DNA of 64,000 nucleotides. Source: Streptomyces uncialis (GTDB lineage Bacteria; Actinomycetota; Actinomycetes; Streptomycetales; Streptomycetaceae). The position numbers and the translations under genes were made by a program. This document shows, one piece after another, positions 53,460-62,748 of the stretch; the first letter of the stretch is position 1, and each line of letters begins with the position of its first letter. The notes beneath the pieces were generated by a model. The model did not search any database. It worked only from the letters and a program-made list of their open reading frames with translations, and had not been told where the DNA came from. Location of the stretch: contig NZ_CP109583.1 in assembly GCF_036250755.1 (NCBI RefSeq), forward strand, positions 1,426,001 to 1,490,000, written 5' to 3'.

Positions 53460-53996
53460 ATGGGTGACGCGGACGGGCAGAGTAGCGGGACAGACGGGGC
53501 GCGGGACAGGGACGAGGAGGGGCGGGCGCGGAGTGCGCGGCCCCGGGACGGGCTCGGGCGCCCGCTGCCGTACGGGGCGAGCGGTGTCGAACGGCAGCCC
53601 GAGGGCGTCGTACGGGCACCGGACGACACCGTGGCCGAGGCCCAGCGGCTCCTCGACGCGGGGATGCCGTTCCACGCCCATGAGGTGTTCGAGGACGCGT
53701 GGAAGAGCGGCCCCGAGGCCGAGCGGCCCTTGTGGCGGGGACTCGCGCAGCTCGCCGTGGGGCTCACCCATGCCGCCCGGGGCAACGCGAAGGGCGGGGC
53801 CCGGCTGCTGCGGCGCGGGGCGGGCGGGGTGGCGGAGTGGCCCGGCGGCGCGTCCCACCCGCGCCTGTACGGGCTCGACCGCGCGGGGCTCGCCCGCTGG
53901 GCCCGCGCCCTCGCGGCCCGGCTCGACGAGGACGCCACCCCGGTCGACGCCGCCGCCCACGCACCCCGGCTCACGGCGGTGAGCGGTGAGCGGTGA
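53460..53996 (+). CDS. DUF309 family protein
   Basis: A 178-residue protein. The DUF309 core is EAQRLLDAGMPFHAHEVFED with AWKSG and LWRGLAQLAVGLTHAARGN, the conserved HE(V)xED..W helix pair. About 55 residues of low-complexity polar sequence precede it. The stop codon lies inside a 7-bp GGTGAGC tandem repeat, so slippage would alter the C-terminus. Function unknown. Confidence 0.88.
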   Translation: MGDADGQSSGTDGARDRDEEGRARSARPRDGLGRPLPYGASGVERQPEGVVRAPDDTVAEAQRLLDAGMPFHAHEVFEDAWKSGPEAERPLWRGLAQLAVGLTHAARGNAKGGARLLRRGAGGVAEWPGGASHPRLYGLDRAGLARWARALAARLDEDATPVDAAAHAPRLTAVSGER

Positions 53997-54005
53997 GCGG
54001 TGAGC
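53978..54005. repeat. 7-bp tandem repeat, four copies
   Basis: GGTGAGC four times, followed by GGTGACC; it includes the stop of the DUF309 gene. Confidence 0.9.
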
Positions 54006-54210
54006 GGTGACCAAGGCGATTCGTAGGCACCGCGGGGCGGGCGGCGGGGAGGACGGCTCGGCGGGCCGTTCGGCATCCCCGTGACCCCAGGTCCCGTGGG
54101 CCGCAGGGTCCCGTGAGCTCGGGGGCCTGCGAGCCCAGGTCACGGTGTGCTGTCGCGCCAGGCAGGACTCCGGTCGGGGGGCCCGGACGCACGTGCGGCA
54201 GACTCGGCGT

Positions 54211-55074
54211 GTGCGACACATTCATGTCATCGGTATCGGTTCGGGCGACCCCGACCAGCTCACGCTCCAGGCGGTCAAGGCGCTGCGGGCCACGGACGTG
54301 TTCTTCCTGCTGGACAAGGGGGAACGGAAAACGGATCTGTCCGGGCTGCGCAAGGGCATCCTGGACACCCATCTGCCGGACCCGTCGGCGTACCGGGTGG
54401 TCGAGGCGCGGGACCCCGAGCGGGCGCGCGAGTCGGACGGCGCCGCGTACAGCGCGGCCGTCGACGACTGGCGGACGCGGCGTGCCGACATCTACGCGCG
54501 GATGATCACCGACGAGCTGGGCGAGGACGGGACCGGGGCGTTCCTGGTGTGGGGCGACCCCTCGCTGTACGACAGCACCTTCGGCATCCTGGAAGCGGTG
54601 CTCGCGCGGGGCGGCGTGGAGTTCACGTACGACGTGGTCCCGGGGATCAGCAGTGTGTCGGCGCTCGCGGCCCGGCACCGGATCGGGCTGAACCGGGTGG
54701 CCCGTCCCGTGCAGATCACCACGGGACGGCTGCTCGCGGCGGGGTTCCCGGAGGGGGTGGACGACGTGGTGGTGATGCTCGACGCGCAGCAGGCGTTCCG
54801 GCACCATGTCCCGTCCGGTTCCGAGGACGGTGCCGAAGGCGGTACCGATGACCGTGCCGACGGGTCGGGCGGGGACGGCGGCATGGACATCTACTGGGGT
54901 GCCTACATCGGTACGCCGGACGAGATCCTGATCTCCGGTCCGCTGGCCGAGGCGGGGCCCCGGATCGAGCGGGTGCGGGCCGAGGCGCGGGAGCGCAAGG
55001 GCTGGATCATGGACACCTATCTGCTGCGCAGGAACCCGGACGGGGAGCAGGATCGCGGGGACACCGGCCGCTAG
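54211..55074 (+). CDS. cobF: Precorrin-6A synthase (deacetylating)
   Basis: A 287-residue tetrapyrrole methylase. The N-terminus [20 protein letters not shown], the middle [18 protein letters not shown] and [17 protein letters not shown] fit CobF, which methylates C1 of precorrin-5 with loss of the acetyl group in the aerobic B12 pathway. A Gly/Asp-rich loop lies at about residues 205-225. The GTG at 54211 has no strong binding site. No other cob genes are adjacent. Confidence 0.9.
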   Translation: MRHIHVIGIGSGDPDQLTLQAVKALRATDVFFLLDKGERKTDLSGLRKGILDTHLPDPSAYRVVEARDPERARESDGAAYSAAVDDWRTRRADIYARMITDELGEDGTGAFLVWGDPSLYDSTFGILEAVLARGGVEFTYDVVPGISSVSALAARHRIGLNRVARPVQITTGRLLAAGFPEGVDDVVVMLDAQQAFRHHVPSGSEDGAEGGTDDRADGSGGDGGMDIYWGAYIGTPDEILISGPLAEAGPRIERVRAEARERKGWIMDTYLLRRNPDGEQDRGDTGR

Positions 55075-55238
55075 CCAGGGTCTGCCGGCCAGGTGCGGGC
55101 CGTCGGGCGGGAGCGGTCCGCCCGGGCGGCGGGGGCCGGGGCATCGGCCGGGTCGGGGCCGGCCGGTCGGGGCCGGGGCGTCACCAGGACGGATGGGCCC
55201 CGCGTGCGCCCGCCGCCGCCCGGTGTGACGCTCGGTCC

Positions 55239-57341
55239 GTGACCACCATCGACGACACGGCCCCGAAGGCTGCGAACGGCGCGGCGACGGCTCCGCCGGT
55301 GCTCGATCGGCGGAGCCGCAACATCGTCTTCGTCACGGTCATGCTGGGCATGCTGCTCGCGGCGCTCGACCAGACGATCGTGGGGACCGCGCTGCCGACG
55401 ATCGTGTCGGAGCTGGGCGGCGGCGACCATATGTCGTGGGTGGTCACGTCGTATCTGCTGGCGGAGACGGTCGCGACGGTCCTGGTGGGCAAGTTCGGGG
55501 ACCTGTTCGGCCGGAAGGTGGTCTTCCAGGTCTCGGCGGTCGTGTTCATCACCGGCTCGTTCCTGTGCGGGCTCGCGACGAACATGACGCTGCTGATCCT
55601 GTGGCGTGGTGTGCAGGGCATCGGCGCGGGCGGGCTGATGGTGACCTCGATGGCCCTGATCGCGGATGTGATCCCGCTGCGTGAGCGGGGCAAGTACCAG
55701 GGCGCGATCGGGGCCGTGTTCGGTGTGGCGACGGTCATCGGACCGCTGCTGGGCGGGCTGTTCACGGATCATCTGACGTGGCGCTGGGCGTTCTACGTCA
55801 ACGTCCCCATCGCGATCGTGGTGGTGATCGCGGCGGCCCGGACGATCCCGGTGGTGAAGTCGGCGTCCAGACCCGTCGTCGACTATCTGGGGATCGCGCT
55901 GGTCGCGGCCGGGGCGAGCGCGCTGATCCTGGCCACGAGCTGGGGCGGCAACACCTACGCGTGGGGTTCCGGTGTCGTCGTCGGGCTGTTCGTGGGCGGT
56001 GTGGTGGCGCTCGGGCTGTTCTGCTGGGTGGAGACCCGGGCGGCCGAGCCGATGCTGCCGATGCGGCTGTTCCGCGACCCGGTGTTCACGGTCTGCTCGG
56101 TGCTCAGCTTCATCGTCGGGTTCGCGATGCTCGGCGCGATGACGTTCCTGCCGACGTTCCTCCAGTACGTGGACGGCGATTCCGCGACGGTCTCCGGGGT
56201 GCGGATGCTGCCGCTGGTGGTGGGGCTGCTCATCGCCTCGGTGTTCAGCGGCGTCGTCGTCAGCAGGACGGGCCACTACCGGGTGTTCCCGATCGTGGGG
56301 TCCGTGGTGATGGCGGCGGGCCTGTTCCTGCTGTCCCTGATGGGCAGTGGTACGGGGATCTGGCTGTCGTCGCTGTACATGTTCGTGCTGGGTACCGGTA
56401 TCGGGCTGTCGATGCAGGTGCTGACGATCGCGGTGCAGAACACCGTCGCGTACAAGGATCTGGGGACGGCGACCTCCGGGGTGACGTTCTTCCGGACGCT
56501 GGGCAGTGCGTTCGGTACGGCGGTGTTCGGCACGATCTACACCAACAGCCTCCAGTCGAACCTCGGGGACGGGGTGCGTGCCGCGGTCCGTACCGGGGCC
56601 GCCGATCCTGAGGTGATCGCCAGGGGCGCGACGAGCCCGGAGGGGCTGCACCGGCTGCCCGCCGAGGCGGCGGCGCCGATCGTGCGCGCGTACCAGGACT
56701 CCCTGGACACGGTGTTCCTGTGGACGGTGCCGGTCGCGCTCGTCGGGTTCGTCGTCGCGTTGTTCCTCAAGGAGGTGCCGCTGCGGGACAGTGCCCGGCT
56801 GGCGTCGTCCGACATGGGTGAGGGGTTCGCGCGGCCGTCCTCCGGGGACTCGCAACGGCTGCTGGAGACCGCGGTGGCGAACATCCTCCGGGAGACGGGA
56901 CCGGACACCGCGCGGCGGATCGTCGCAGGTTCCGACACCCGGCTGGACCCGGCGGGGGCGTGGGCGGTGATGCAGGTGGAGCTTTTCGACCGGCTCGTCG
57001 GGCACGCGAGCCTGGGGCTGATCGCGGCCCGCCGTCAGATGCCGCCGGAGGTGCTGGTACCCGTCTTCGAGCGGATGGTGGAGGAGGGGTACCTCACCCG
57101 CGCCGGGTCGCTGTTCTCGCACACGGCGGCCGGTGCGCGGGAGGCCGCGGTGATCACCCGGGCCTGGGCCGAGTGGCTGGACGACCGGCTCACGGAGGAC
57201 GGTGGGAGGCCGCCGGACACGGCACTGCGGGCGGCGGTGGACTCGATCGCCAAACGGCTGCTCGCCGAGGACCTGTCGACGGCGCTGCCGGCGGCGCCCC
57301 GGCGGGAGGACCGGGAGGCGGTGACCGGGCGGGCGGGGTGA
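55239..57341 (+). CDS. MFS drug exporter (DHA2 type) with C-terminal winged-helix-like domain
   Basis: A 700-residue protein. The first 530 residues are a 14-helix DHA2 transporter: [19 protein letters not shown] (motif D1), [14 protein letters not shown] (motif A) and [19 protein letters not shown] (motif C). The last 160 residues are extra: [20 protein letters not shown] and then [37 protein letters not shown], which look like a MarR-type winged helix. The GTG is at 55239. Proton-driven efflux is expected; the tail may sense or regulate. Confidence 0.88.
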   Translation: MTTIDDTAPKAANGAATAPPVLDRRSRNIVFVTVMLGMLLAALDQTIVGTALPTIVSELGGGDHMSWVVTSYLLAETVATVLVGKFGDLFGRKVVFQVSAVVFITGSFLCGLATNMTLLILWRGVQGIGAGGLMVTSMALIADVIPLRERGKYQGAIGAVFGVATVIGPLLGGLFTDHLTWRWAFYVNVPIAIVVVIAAARTIPVVKSASRPVVDYLGIALVAAGASALILATSWGGNTYAWGSGVVVGLFVGGVVALGLFCWVETRAAEPMLPMRLFRDPVFTVCSVLSFIVGFAMLGAMTFLPTFLQYVDGDSATVSGVRMLPLVVGLLIASVFSGVVVSRTGHYRVFPIVGSVVMAAGLFLLSLMGSGTGIWLSSLYMFVLGTGIGLSMQVLTIAVQNTVAYKDLGTATSGVTFFRTLGSAFGTAVFGTIYTNSLQSNLGDGVRAAVRTGAADPEVIARGATSPEGLHRLPAEAAAPIVRAYQDSLDTVFLWTVPVALVGFVVALFLKEVPLRDSARLASSDMGEGFARPSSGDSQRLLETAVANILRETGPDTARRIVAGSDTRLDPAGAWAVMQVELFDRLVGHASLGLIAARRQMPPEVLVPVFERMVEEGYLTRAGSLFSHTAAGAREAAVITRAWAEWLDDRLTEDGGRPPDTALRAAVDSIAKRLLAEDLSTALPAAPRREDREAVTGRAG

Positions 57342-57583
57342 GGGGACGGGCGGGGAGGGGAGAGTACGGGAGCGGTGCGTGGGCTCTGTCCGTTCCCGCG
57401 TATGGCTCAGGTGTCCTGTCCGGTGCGGGGCTCAGGTGTCCTGTCCGGTGCGGGGCTCAGGTGTCCTGTCCGGTGCGGGGCTCCGCCGTCCCCGAGGCAC
57501 GTGGGCATCGGCGTCCCGCAGTGCGCGGTCAGGTCCCCACGGTGCGGGGCCAGCCACCCCAAGGCGCGTCGCACGGTGCGGGC
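57342..57583. other. Convergent intergenic region with tandem repeats
   Basis: Gap between the exporter and the leftward thiolase. It holds the 25-bp repeats (57406-57480) and further GTGCGGGGC-type partial copies. Confidence 0.6.
57406..57480. repeat. 25-bp tandem repeat, three perfect copies
   Basis: Unit CTCAGGTGTCCTGTCCGGTG plus CGGGG at 57406, 57431 and 57456 with no mismatch. Confidence 0.95.
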
Positions 57584-58774
57584 TCAGCCCTCCCGGGCCA
57601 CCAGCACCGCTGATCCCTGGCCCACGCCCACGCACATCGTGGCGAGACCGCGGCCCGACCCCGTCCGCCGCATCCGGTGCAGCAGGGTGGTGAGGATACG
57701 GGCGCCCGAGCCGCCGAGCGGGTGGCCCAGGGCGATGGCGCCGCCCGACGGGTTGACCCGCTCCGGGTCGATGCCGAGCTGGTCGACGCAGGCCAGCGCC
57801 TGGGCGGCGAACGCCTCGTTGAACTCGGCGTCGTCGAGGTCGGCGACCGTCCAGCCCGCCCGGGCCAGGACCTTGCGGGTGGCGGGTACCGGGCCGAGGC
57901 CCATCACATCGGGGTGCACACCGGCCGAGCCGCCCGCCACGTACCGTCCGAGGGAGTCGAGGCCCAGGTCCCGCAGGGCCTCCTCGCTCATCAGGAGCAG
58001 TCCGGCGGCGCCGTCGTTCATCGGGGAGGAGTTGCCCGCGGTGACCGTCCCGCCGCCGCGGAACACCGGCTTCAGCGCGGCGAGCTTCTCGTACGATGTG
58101 TCCTCGCGGATCGATTCGTCGGTGGTGACGACGACTCCGTCGGGGCGGGTCACGGGCAGGATCTCGGCGTCGAAGTGACCGCTCCCCCGGGCCTCGGCGG
58201 CGCGCTGGTGGCTGCGCAGGGCGAAGGTGTCCTGCCGGTCGCGCCCGATGCCGTGACGGGTGGCCACCTCCTCGGCGGTCTCCCCCATGGACAGCAGCCC
58301 GTGCAGGTCCCCCATCGCCGGGTTGACGAGCCGCCAGCCGAGCCGGGTGTCGACGGTCTCCATCCGGTGGGGCAGGGCCTCGTCGGGGCGTCGCAGGACG
58401 AACGGGGCGCGGCTCATGGACTCGGAACCGCCGGCCAGGACGATGTCCGCCTCACCTGAGGCGATGGCACGGGCGGCGCTGGTGACGGCCTCCAGTCCGG
58501 AGGCGCAGAGCCGGTTGACGGTGGCGCCGGGGACCGTGTCGGGCAGTCCGGCGAGGAGGGCGGCCATCCGGGCGATGTTGCGGTTGTCCTCACCGGCCTG
58601 GTTGGCGGCGCCCCAGTACACGTCGTCGACGCGGGCGGGGTCGAGGGCGGGCACCTCGGCGACGAGCCCGCGGATCACGGTCGCGGCGAGGTCGTCGGGA
58701 CGTACGGCGGACAGGGCTCCCCGGAGGCGTCCGACGGGGGTGCGGCGGGCGGCGGCGAAGTGGACGGGACGCAC
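57584..58774 (-). CDS. Acetyl-CoA acyltransferase (thiolase)
   Basis: A 396-residue thiolase, probably of the beta-ketoadipyl-CoA or acetyl-CoA C-acyltransferase type. The nucleophilic Cys is in NRLCASGLEAV, the second signature is NEAFAAQALACVDQLG with GGAIALGHPLGGSGAR, and the second catalytic Cys is in MCVGVGQGSA. The GTG at 58774 follows AGGAGGAG with ten bases between. It cleaves or forms 3-ketoacyl-CoA. Two palindromes in its promoter region suggest local control. Confidence 0.93.
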   Translation of the reverse strand: MRPVHFAAARRTPVGRLRGALSAVRPDDLAATVIRGLVAEVPALDPARVDDVYWGAANQAGEDNRNIARMAALLAGLPDTVPGATVNRLCASGLEAVTSAARAIASGEADIVLAGGSESMSRAPFVLRRPDEALPHRMETVDTRLGWRLVNPAMGDLHGLLSMGETAEEVATRHGIGRDRQDTFALRSHQRAAEARGSGHFDAEILPVTRPDGVVVTTDESIREDTSYEKLAALKPVFRGGGTVTAGNSSPMNDGAAGLLLMSEEALRDLGLDSLGRYVAGGSAGVHPDVMGLGPVPATRKVLARAGWTVADLDDAEFNEAFAAQALACVDQLGIDPERVNPSGGAIALGHPLGGSGARILTTLLHRMRRTGSGRGLATMCVGVGQGSAVLVAREG

Positions 58775-58825
58775 GGTGCGGGCTCCTCCTGTGCGGGTCC
58801 GGTGGCTTCGGCCGGGCCTCGTGGG

Positions 58826-58853
58826 CTAGCGCTGCTAGTTTTTGACTATAGTC
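58826..58853. promoter_or_regulatory. Two palindromes in the thiolase promoter
   Basis: CTAGC-GCT-GCTAG (58826-58838) and GACTATAGTC (58844-58853) lie close together 52 bp upstream of the thiolase start. They are plausible repressor sites, and the second contains a TATAGT-like -10. Confidence 0.55.
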
Positions 58854-58943
58854 CCGCGTTCCGCGTCTGCGGAAGACGCCGCACCTCTCATGTCACTCCT
58901 ACCCCTCCCGCAACACGTCCCGGGATGCGAACATGTCCGAACC

Positions 58944-59606
58944 ATGACAGAGATCAGGTCACCCCTGCGTACCGTGCGCGCACTGCTGTTCGCGGTGACC
59001 TGTGTACTGCTCACGACCCTCGGACACACGCTGACCTCGGGTCATGGCATGCCGGCCGGGGTCCCCCTGGCGGCTCTCCCACCGGTCGCGGCACTCGCGT
59101 GGGCGGCGGCGGGCCGTGTTCGCGGTACGGCGGAAATCAGCCTCGCCCTGCTCGCCGTACAAGGCGCGCTGCACGCGTACTTCACCCTGGCCCTCCCCCA
59201 CGGCGCGACCCCGGCGGGCCATCCGGCCGCGCACGGCGGCGGTCCGGGTGCCACCGGAGCGATGGGCGGGGCGGGCGGCGGGCATCTCGAATCCCCGCTC
59301 GGCGCCTCGCCGTTCGCGATGGTCTGCGCCCATGTGCTCGCCGCACTGTTCTGCGGGTGGTGGCTGAGCCACGGCGAGACCGCATTCCTGCGTCTGGTGC
59401 ACGCGGCGGGCACCCTCGCGTTCACCCCGCTCCGGCCGCCGCTTCGCGCCGTACCGGTGCCCGCGCCCCCCGTACCCGTGGCCCGTCCCCGGCGGCGGGC
59501 CGCCCGGCCGCGCCCGCTCGACGGCCTGTTCGGCCACACGCTCGTCCGCCGGGGTCCTCCGGCGCACCGCGCAGCGAACGCCACGGCCCCGGGAGCCACT
59601 GTCTGA
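58944..59606 (+). CDS. Membrane protein, His-rich, of unknown function
   Basis: About 220 residues with four predicted helices (ALLFAVTCVLLTTLGHTLTS, LPPVAALAWAAAGRV and two more). A loop is rich in His and Gly (THPAAHGGGPGATGAMGGAGGGH-like). It is followed 48 bp later by a PepSY protein that also has a His-rich loop. The pair may act in copper or other metal handling; this is inference. The ATG at 58944 is the best start, though its binding site is weak. Confidence 0.65.
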   Translation: MTEIRSPLRTVRALLFAVTCVLLTTLGHTLTSGHGMPAGVPLAALPPVAALAWAAAGRVRGTAEISLALLAVQGALHAYFTLALPHGATPAGHPAAHGGGPGATGAMGGAGGGHLESPLGASPFAMVCAHVLAALFCGWWLSHGETAFLRLVHAAGTLAFTPLRPPLRAVPVPAPPVPVARPRRRAARPRPLDGLFGHTLVRRGPPAHRAANATAPGATV

Positions 59607-59654
59607 CCTGGGGTCGCTCTCCCCCATGCCGACAACACGCTTCCGAGGATCACC

Positions 59655-61082
59655 ATGGCCATCGACGCTCCCCCCGAGGGACGTACCGAGACCGAGCGGG
59701 AGACCGCTGCCGACTCCGGCTCCGGGTGGCGGGCCCTGCGCCCGCTCGCCCTGCGGCTCCACTTCTACGCCGGGCTGCTCATCGGCCCGTTGCTGCTGAT
59801 ATCCGCCGTCAGCGGACTGCTGTACGCCCTGTCCTACCAGGCCGAGAAGATCGTGTACCGGCACGAACTGACCGTGCCGGTGGGCGAACGGGCCCTCCCG
59901 CTGTCCGACCAGCTCACGGCCGCCCGGGACGCCCGCCCGGACGGAACGGTGACCGCCGTGTGGCCGGGCGCCGAGGACGACGACAGCACCCGCGTGCTGA
60001 TGAGCGCTCCCGATGTCCCCGAGGGCAAGTCCCTCGCCGTCTTCGTCGATCCGTACACCGCCGAGGTGCGCGGCGAACTCGTCTCGTACGGCAGTTCCGG
60101 GGCGCTGCCCCTGCGTACCTGGCTGGACTCCCTGCACCGTGATCTGTTCCTGGGCGATCTCGGCCGCCACTACAGCGAACTCGGGGCGAGCTGGCTGTGG
60201 GTGGTCGCGCTCGGCGGGCTGCTGCTGTGGACCGGACGCAGGCGGGCGAGGAAGCGGGAGATGCTGCGGCCGGAGCCGGGCGCGAAGGGGCGCCGCCGCG
60301 TGCTGAGCCTGCACGGCTCGGTCGGGATCTGGGCCGTGACTGCCCTGGTGCTGCTGTCCGCGACGGGGCTGACCTGGTCCCGCTACGCCGGCGAGAACAT
60401 CGGCGCCGTCCAGGACCAGTTGGGCGGTGCCACACCGTCGGTCTCGGCGACCTTGGAGGGCGGCTCCGGCGAACACGCGGGGCACGAGGGACATGAGGGC
60501 CACGGCAGCGGTGACACGGGGCCGCGCCGTGGCACGGACATCGGGATCGACCGGGCGCTCGGTGCCGCGCGGGAGGCCGGGATCGGCGGCAAGATGGCGA
60601 TCACCCTGCCCTCGGACGGCACCGGATACGTGGTCAGGGAGACCGACGCCACCTTCCCCGTGCATCTCGACTCGGTGGCCGTCGACCCGTCCGACGGCCG
60701 TGTCATCGACGAACTCCGCTTCGGTGATTATCCGTTGCTCGCCCAGCTGACCCGGCTCGGGATCGACGCCCATATGGGGGTGCTGCTCGGGCTGCCGAAC
60801 CAACTGGCGCTCGCGGCGGTGGCCCTGTCGCTGATCCTGCTCATCCTGTGGGGGTACCGCATGTGGTGGCATCGCAGGCCCACCAGGTCCCGGAGGCTGT
60901 CCGGCGGCCGTCCGGTCCCCCGGGGCGCGTGGCGGCGGGTGCCGCTGACCCTGCTGCTGCCCCTGGTGGCGGCGATGGCCCTGATCGGGTGGTTCGTGCC
61001 GCTGCTCGGCATCTCGCTGGTCGGGTTCCTGCTGATCGACGCGGTGGCCGGAGCCGTCATGAGGGCCCGCGCGACCCGGTAG
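59655..61082 (+). CDS. PepSY-associated membrane protein with His-rich loop
   Basis: A 475-residue PepSY-TM protein. The first helix is ALRLHFYAGLLIGPLLLISA, followed by an external PepSY domain (TVTAVWPGAEDDDSTRVL), a conserved LHRDLFLGDLGRHYSELGA block, the second helix LSLHGSVGIWAVTALVLLSA, a His-rich loop (EHAGHEGHEGHGSG) and a final helix cluster. PepSY-TM proteins are linked to iron-siderophore reduction or metal uptake. With the upstream gene it probably forms a metal-related membrane unit. Confidence 0.85.
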   Translation: MAIDAPPEGRTETERETAADSGSGWRALRPLALRLHFYAGLLIGPLLLISAVSGLLYALSYQAEKIVYRHELTVPVGERALPLSDQLTAARDARPDGTVTAVWPGAEDDDSTRVLMSAPDVPEGKSLAVFVDPYTAEVRGELVSYGSSGALPLRTWLDSLHRDLFLGDLGRHYSELGASWLWVVALGGLLLWTGRRRARKREMLRPEPGAKGRRRVLSLHGSVGIWAVTALVLLSATGLTWSRYAGENIGAVQDQLGGATPSVSATLEGGSGEHAGHEGHEGHGSGDTGPRRGTDIGIDRALGAAREAGIGGKMAITLPSDGTGYVVRETDATFPVHLDSVAVDPSDGRVIDELRFGDYPLLAQLTRLGIDAHMGVLLGLPNQLALAAVALSLILLILWGYRMWWHRRPTRSRRLSGGRPVPRGAWRRVPLTLLLPLVAAMALIGWFVPLLGISLVGFLLIDAVAGAVMRARATR

Positions 61083-61306
61083 GACACCGGCTCCGTCCGG
61101 GCGAGGGCGGGAGGTTCGTCCGGGGGAGCTCCGTGCGGGCCCGGCCCCGCAGATCCGTGCGGGACACCTGCCCCCGGCCTCCCGTACGGGCGGCCTGGGG
61201 GCTGCCCCCGACTCCCGTCACCCGTACGGGTGTTGGGGGCACGCGTCCGGCGACGGGTACCGTCATAACTCTTGCCAGCTTCGGTGTTCCCTGCTTGCAT
61301 CCGGTT

Positions 61307-61319
61307 AGGAAAGTTTCCT
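61307..61319. promoter_or_regulatory. Dyad upstream of the GH5 gene
   Basis: AGGAAA-G-TTTCCT is a perfect dyad 38 bp before the start. I recall similar motifs upstream of secreted hydrolase genes of Streptomyces. Confidence 0.55.
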
Positions 61320-61356
61320 GTCAGTTCGGTTCCCCACAACCAGACAAGGGAGACCC

Positions 61357-62508
61357 ATGCGACCCCCACGCATGCCATGGCGGCGGCCCGCGCTCACCGC
61401 GGGCGTACTCGGCGCCGCGCTGCTGCTCGGCCTCACTCCGTCCTCCGCCTCCCCCACCCCGGCGACCGGCACCACCCAAGGCCCGGTGTCCGCCTCCGAA
61501 GCGCGGCATACCGCCGGTCAGCGACCCGCTCCTCCCGCCGCCGCCCCGGGTCACCGTCCGGCGCGGACCACCCCCGCCGGGACCAACGGGCGGCTCACCG
61601 TCTGCGGCACCAAGCTGTGCAACCGGCACGGCAACCCCGTGCAGTTGCGCGGGATGTCGACGCACGGCCTCCAGTGGTACTCCCAGTGCGTGACGAACGG
61701 CTCGCTCGACGCGCTGGCGAAGGACTGGAACGCCGATGTGCTGCGCATCTCGATGTACGTCCAGGAGGGCGGCTACGAGACCGACCCGCGCGGCTTCACC
61801 GACAAGGTCCACGCGGTCATCGAACAGGCCACGGCCCGGGGTATGTACGCCATCGTGGACTGGCACATGCTGAGCCCCGGCGATCCGAACCACAACCTCG
61901 CCCGTGCGAAGACCTTCTTCTCGGAGATCGCCGAACGGCACAAGGACAAGACCAATCTGCTCTACGAGATCGCCAACGAGCCGAGCGGGGTCTCCTGGAA
62001 CACCGTCAAGGGCTACGCCGAGAAGCTGATCCCGGTGATCCGCCGCCATGATCCCGCGACCCCGGTGCTCGTCGGCACCCGCGCCTGGTCGTCCCTCGGT
62101 GTCTCGGAGGGCGCGGACGAGACGGAGATCGTGAACAACCCGGTCAACGCCCGGAACATCATGTACACATTCCACTTCTACGCCGCCTCGCACCGCGACG
62201 AGTACCTCACCACGCTCTCCCGCGCCGCCGACAAGCTCCCGCTGTTCGTCACGGAGTTCGGTACCCAGAACTACGCGGGCGAGGGCGCCGACGACTTCGC
62301 GATGGCCCAGCGCTATCTGGATCTGCTGGCCGCCAAGAAGATCAGCTGGGTCAACTGGAACTTCTCCGACGACCACCGCTCCGGCGCCGTCTTCCAGCAG
62401 GGCACCTGCGCCGGTGGCGGACCGTGGACCGGAACGGCCCGGCTGAAGCCCGCGGGTCAGTGGATTCGCGACCGCGTCAGGACCCCGGACCGCTTCCCGA
62501 CCGACTGA
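61357..62508 (+). CDS. Secreted GH5 endoglucanase (cellulase)
   Basis: A 383-residue glycoside hydrolase family 5 enzyme. The N-terminus is a signal (PALTAGVLGAALLLGLTPSS) followed by a Pro/Ala linker. The catalytic domain starts at about residue 78; acid/base Glu in LYEIANEPSG and nucleophile Glu in LFVTEFGTQNY; YAIVDWHMLSPGDPNH and WVNWNFSDDHRSGA are also typical of bacterial cellulases. There is no carbohydrate-binding module. It cleaves beta-1,4-glucan. The AGGAAA-G-TTTCCT dyad lies upstream. Confidence 0.93.
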   Translation: MRPPRMPWRRPALTAGVLGAALLLGLTPSSASPTPATGTTQGPVSASEARHTAGQRPAPPAAAPGHRPARTTPAGTNGRLTVCGTKLCNRHGNPVQLRGMSTHGLQWYSQCVTNGSLDALAKDWNADVLRISMYVQEGGYETDPRGFTDKVHAVIEQATARGMYAIVDWHMLSPGDPNHNLARAKTFFSEIAERHKDKTNLLYEIANEPSGVSWNTVKGYAEKLIPVIRRHDPATPVLVGTRAWSSLGVSEGADETEIVNNPVNARNIMYTFHFYAASHRDEYLTTLSRAADKLPLFVTEFGTQNYAGEGADDFAMAQRYLDLLAAKKISWVNWNFSDDHRSGAVFQQGTCAGGGPWTGTARLKPAGQWIRDRVRTPDRFPTD

Positions 62509-62524
62509 CCGACCGGCCGACCCA

Positions 62525-62558
62525 CCTACCCGCCTACCCGCCTACCCGCCTACCCGCC
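62525..62558. repeat. 8-bp tandem repeat
   Basis: CTACCCGC repeats four times just downstream of the GH5 stop. Confidence 0.85.
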
Positions 62559-62678
62559 TGCCAACTGGCCGACCGGCATTCCCGGCCCCGGGCCGTTGAG
62601 CCACCCCGGACCCCGTACCTCCGGTACCCCCACCGCACCGCCACCGGAGGCGCGAGGTCCGGGATTCCTCCCCCACAG

Positions 62679-62718
62679 CCCGCGCCCGTCCATGACCCGG
62701 GTCATGGACGGGCGCGGG
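62679..62718. terminator. Bidirectional terminator, perfect 40-bp palindrome
   Basis: Twenty-base arms (starting CCCGCGCCCGTCC) are perfectly complementary with no spacer, between the convergent GH5 and response-regulator genes. Confidence 0.9.
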
Positions 62719-62748
62719 TGCGTCGGTCGGCCGATGGCGGGCCAGGGG

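Noticed and set aside
55071..57122. A 683-residue frame antisense to the MFS gene
   Set aside because: His/Arg/Asp-rich shadow without any domain; the sense strand carries a full transporter.
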